Source: an uncultured Flavobacteriales bacterium (GTDB lineage: Bacteria; Bacteroidota; Bacteroidia; Flavobacteriales_D; Parvicellaceae). Taken from it: 44,819 nt of DNA. A model generated the notes under the pieces. The model was not told where the DNA came from. It saw only the letters and a list, made by a program, of their open reading frames with translations, and searched no databases. A program made the position numbers and the translations under genes. The stretch covers positions 1-44,819 of the forward strand of contig CALJHN010000025.1 in the NCBI GenBank assembly GCA_938075455.1, read 5' to 3'. Shown here piece by piece: positions 43,073-44,819 of the stretch; the stretch's first letter is position 1; each line of letters begins with the position of its first letter.

Positions 43073-44819
43073 ATGAAGCTATTTAAAGTTATATTTTTAT
43101 TTTTTTTCATAACTTTTTTCAAAAGTTATATCAGTCAATCACAACCAGATTTTACAAAAGGGACTTACATTGATAATCAGCAAACGCAATCCTTCGGTCT
43201 TTGTTCACCAGGTTTTGTAAATTCTCTTTTTGAGGCAAAAGTGACCATATTTTCGTATAATGGTAACGGAGTTACTTGTAATGGAGATGAAAATGGAAGA
43301 ATTAGAGTAGATATTATAGACGGTATTGGACCTTTCGAATACCAATGGGGGACTAATGGATCATTTCCTGTTCCACCAACTTTCGAAACTTTTGATACAT
43401 CTGATTCAATTGTTGATCTCCCTGCAGCTAATTACACTTTAATTGTTTATGACAAAGGTTGCCCAGACGGTTTAGGTGGATCCGATGTAATATTTTTTAA
43501 TGTAATTAATATTTCTTCACCTGCAAAGATGCAGTTCCAAAATCTTGGCACACACGCTTTTCCACCAAGTTGCATTGCTGGTGCGGGGACTGTTAATGAT
43601 GGTAGCATTAGGGCTAGAGCAATTTTTGGTACTGGCCAAAAATCATATACCTGGGACAGCGGAACTTTTAACAGTGCACCTACAAATAGTTCAAGCCAAG
43701 TTACAGGATTAACTGCAGCATTTCCAGATGGAACAGATTATACTGTAACAGTAGAAGATGAAAATGGATGTACGGCATCAAAAACATATAATTTACCAAG
43801 TCCAACTCAAGTTTTTTCTAATTCAGTCGTTACTCAGGGAGGGTGTCTTGGATTTAATGACACTGAGTTAACATCTGTACCATCTGGAGGAACAGGACCT
43901 TATTTTTATACATGGACTGTTGATGGCGAACCTACTTCATTTTATGAACTTGTTGCACCTGCTGCTGGGGCTATATCAAATGCAACTCCAACAACTGGTT
44001 CAGGGACACCAAATGGAACTGATCCTATGACATATGTTTTAAATGTTGTAGATTCCAAAGGATGTACAACAATTCCAGCAGATACTAATTTATCGGTTAC
44101 AATTCCTAGCGGCCCTACCGTAGATGTAGGGCCAGCTTTAAATTCTACATGCAATGGACAGCCTTCAGAACCCATGGGTGGATCTGTAGGTGGTTCAGCT
44201 ACAGGAGGTCAGTGGACTGGTGGAATAGCGGCTAATTGGACAAATGCTACTGACCCTGCCAATGCTACATATACTCCATCTCTGGGAGAAGTAAGCCCAA
44301 TAACTATCAGATTAACTACAACAGGCGGAAATTGTGGTGATGATTTCGACGAGAAGGTTCTTGCATGGAATACAGCTTCAGCACCAGCAATTACTGCAGG
44401 AGGACCGACCACATTTTGTGATGGGGAGTCTGTTGTATTAACATCATCAGAGCCAACAGGTAATGTTTGGTCTAATGGGGAAATTACGCAAGCGATTACA
44501 GTTTCAACAGCTGGGAGCTACACAGTGGAGTATACGGATGGAAATGGATGTAAAGCTACATCAGCAGCTACAACAGTAACAGTAAATGCATTGCCAGCGG
44601 CACCAACAATTACTGCAGGAGGAACTACCACATTTTGTGATGGGGGGTCTGTTGTATTAACATCATCAGAAGCAACAGGTAATGTTTGGTCTAATGGAGG
44701 AACTACTCAGGCGATTACAGTTTCAACAGCTGGGAGCTACACAGTGGAGTATACGGATGGAAATGGATGTAAAGCTACATCAGCAGCTACAACAGTAACA
44801 GTAAATGCATTGCCAGCGG
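43073..44819 (+). CDS. Large secreted repeat adhesin, truncated by right edge
   Basis: An open frame of about 582 codons reads to the right edge without a stop. The ATG at 43073 starts MKLFKVIFLFFFITFFKSYI, a signal peptide; an in-frame ATG at 43067 is an alternative. Beta-rich domains follow with repeated Cys-Gly-Asp patterns such as TCNGDENGRIRV and VEDENGCTASK, as in SprB-like and PKD-like repeats. The last visible part is a 73-residue tandem repeat (44381-44818). It is very likely a T9SS-exported adhesin, but the C-terminal sorting domain lies outside. The ligand is unknown. Confidence 0.88.
   Translation, partial: MKLFKVIFLFFFITFFKSYISQSQPDFTKGTYIDNQQTQSFGLCSPGFVNSLFEAKVTIFSYNGNGVTCNGDENGRIRVDIIDGIGPFEYQWGTNGSFPVPPTFETFDTSDSIVDLPAANYTLIVYDKGCPDGLGGSDVIFFNVINISSPAKMQFQNLGTHAFPPSCIAGAGTVNDGSIRARAIFGTGQKSYTWDSGTFNSAPTNSSSQVTGLTAAFPDGTDYTVTVEDENGCTASKTYNLPSPTQVFSNSVVTQGGCLGFNDTELTSVPSGGTGPYFYTWTVDGEPTSFYELVAPAAGAISNATPTTGSGTPNGTDPMTYVLNVVDSKGCTTIPADTNLSVTIPSGPTVDVGPALNSTCNGQPSEPMGGSVGGSATGGQWTGGIAANWTNATDPANATYTPSLGEVSPITIRLTTTGGNCGDDFDEKVLAWNTASAPAITAGGPTTFCDGESVVLTSSEPTGNVWSNGEITQAITVSTAGSYTVEYTDGNGCKATSAATTVTVNALPAAPTITAGGTTTFCDGGSVVLTSSEATGNVWSNGGTTQAITVSTAGSYTVEYTDGNGCKATSAATTVTVNALPA
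44381..44818 (+). repeat. Tandem 219-bp (73-residue) near-identical repeats in the right-edge adhesin
   Basis: Unit 1 is 44381-44599 and unit 2 is 44600-44818, with a third beginning at the last base. By eye the units differ at about 11 positions, all in the first half; the last 108 nt are identical. Each encodes ITAGG.TTFCDG.SVVLTSS, then WSNG and YTDGNGCKATSA. The array is in frame and apparently recently duplicated or homogenised. Confidence 0.92.

Noticed and set aside
43942..44412. Minus-strand frames opposite the right adhesin
   Set aside because: Antisense shadows of a repeat-rich gene with no domain features.

Overview
The window comes from a strongly AT-rich member of the Bacteroidota, most likely a Flavobacteriales-type organism. 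The evidence is lineage-typical content: a type IX secretion (T9SS) type-B C-terminal domain, SprB-like, LamG and Ig-like surface repeats, a DUF5777 beta-barrel next to a YceI-like protein, a seven-helix membrane AraC-type regulator, a DUF2805/TIGR03643 protein, and an ATP synthase locus that ends at atpG without atpD or atpC. Genes are packed tightly, A-rich leaders replace strong Shine-Dalgarno sites, and a few boxes resemble the Bacteroidota TTTG / TAnnTTTG promoter. I see no rRNA, tRNA, CRISPR array, insertion sequence or prophage.

Layout. 1-3617 (-) is the N-terminal part of a giant surface adhesin that runs off the left edge. 3792-4862 (+) is a membrane-anchored AraC-type regulator. 8707 down to 4859 (-) is a six-gene chain: NAD(P)-binding protein, pterin dehydratase, lipoprotein MsrB, a 57-residue protein, a CapA-like protein and a DoxX-like protein, all overlapping or nearly touching. 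8851-12284 holds an EI24 membrane protein, a thioredoxin-like protein, a DUF2805 protein and a c-type cytochrome lipoprotein, with the cytochrome divergent from a DUF5777-YceI pair. 12333-15559 (+) is a hybrid histidine kinase with its own REC and Hpt domains, overlapping a LytTR response regulator: a complete phosphorelay. 20823 down to 15554 (-) carries PBP1A, the two succinyl-CoA:3-ketoacid CoA-transferase subunits and a polytopic membrane protein.

20910-26496 (+) is the ATP synthase operon (atpZ, small membrane protein, atpB, E, F, H, A, G) with a hairpin between atpE and atpF. It is followed by an NtrY-like kinase, recO and a TonB-dependent receptor. 33544 down to 31107 (-) carries hemW, a cyclase-family hydrolase and an Lrp/AsnC regulator with a likely autoregulatory operator. 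33619-34730 (+) is a biotin carrier protein and a YceI lipoprotein. 37973 down to 34731 (-) is a T9SS cargo protein and riboflavin synthase. 38090-39088 (+) is pdxA. 42645-39091 (-) is an unusual outer-membrane barrel protein with eight Ig-like repeats and a charged coiled-coil tail. 43073 to the right edge (+) is another large repeat adhesin.

The most notable points are the architecture of the barrel / Ig / coiled-coil protein, a LamG domain nested inside an Ig-like repeat next to an ALK-type glycine-rich domain in the left adhesin, a zinc-ribbon-like insertion in PBP1A, the small gene between msrB and capA, paired palindromes over the lrp promoter, and the fact that all six convergent gene pairs overlap or lie within 2 nt of each other.
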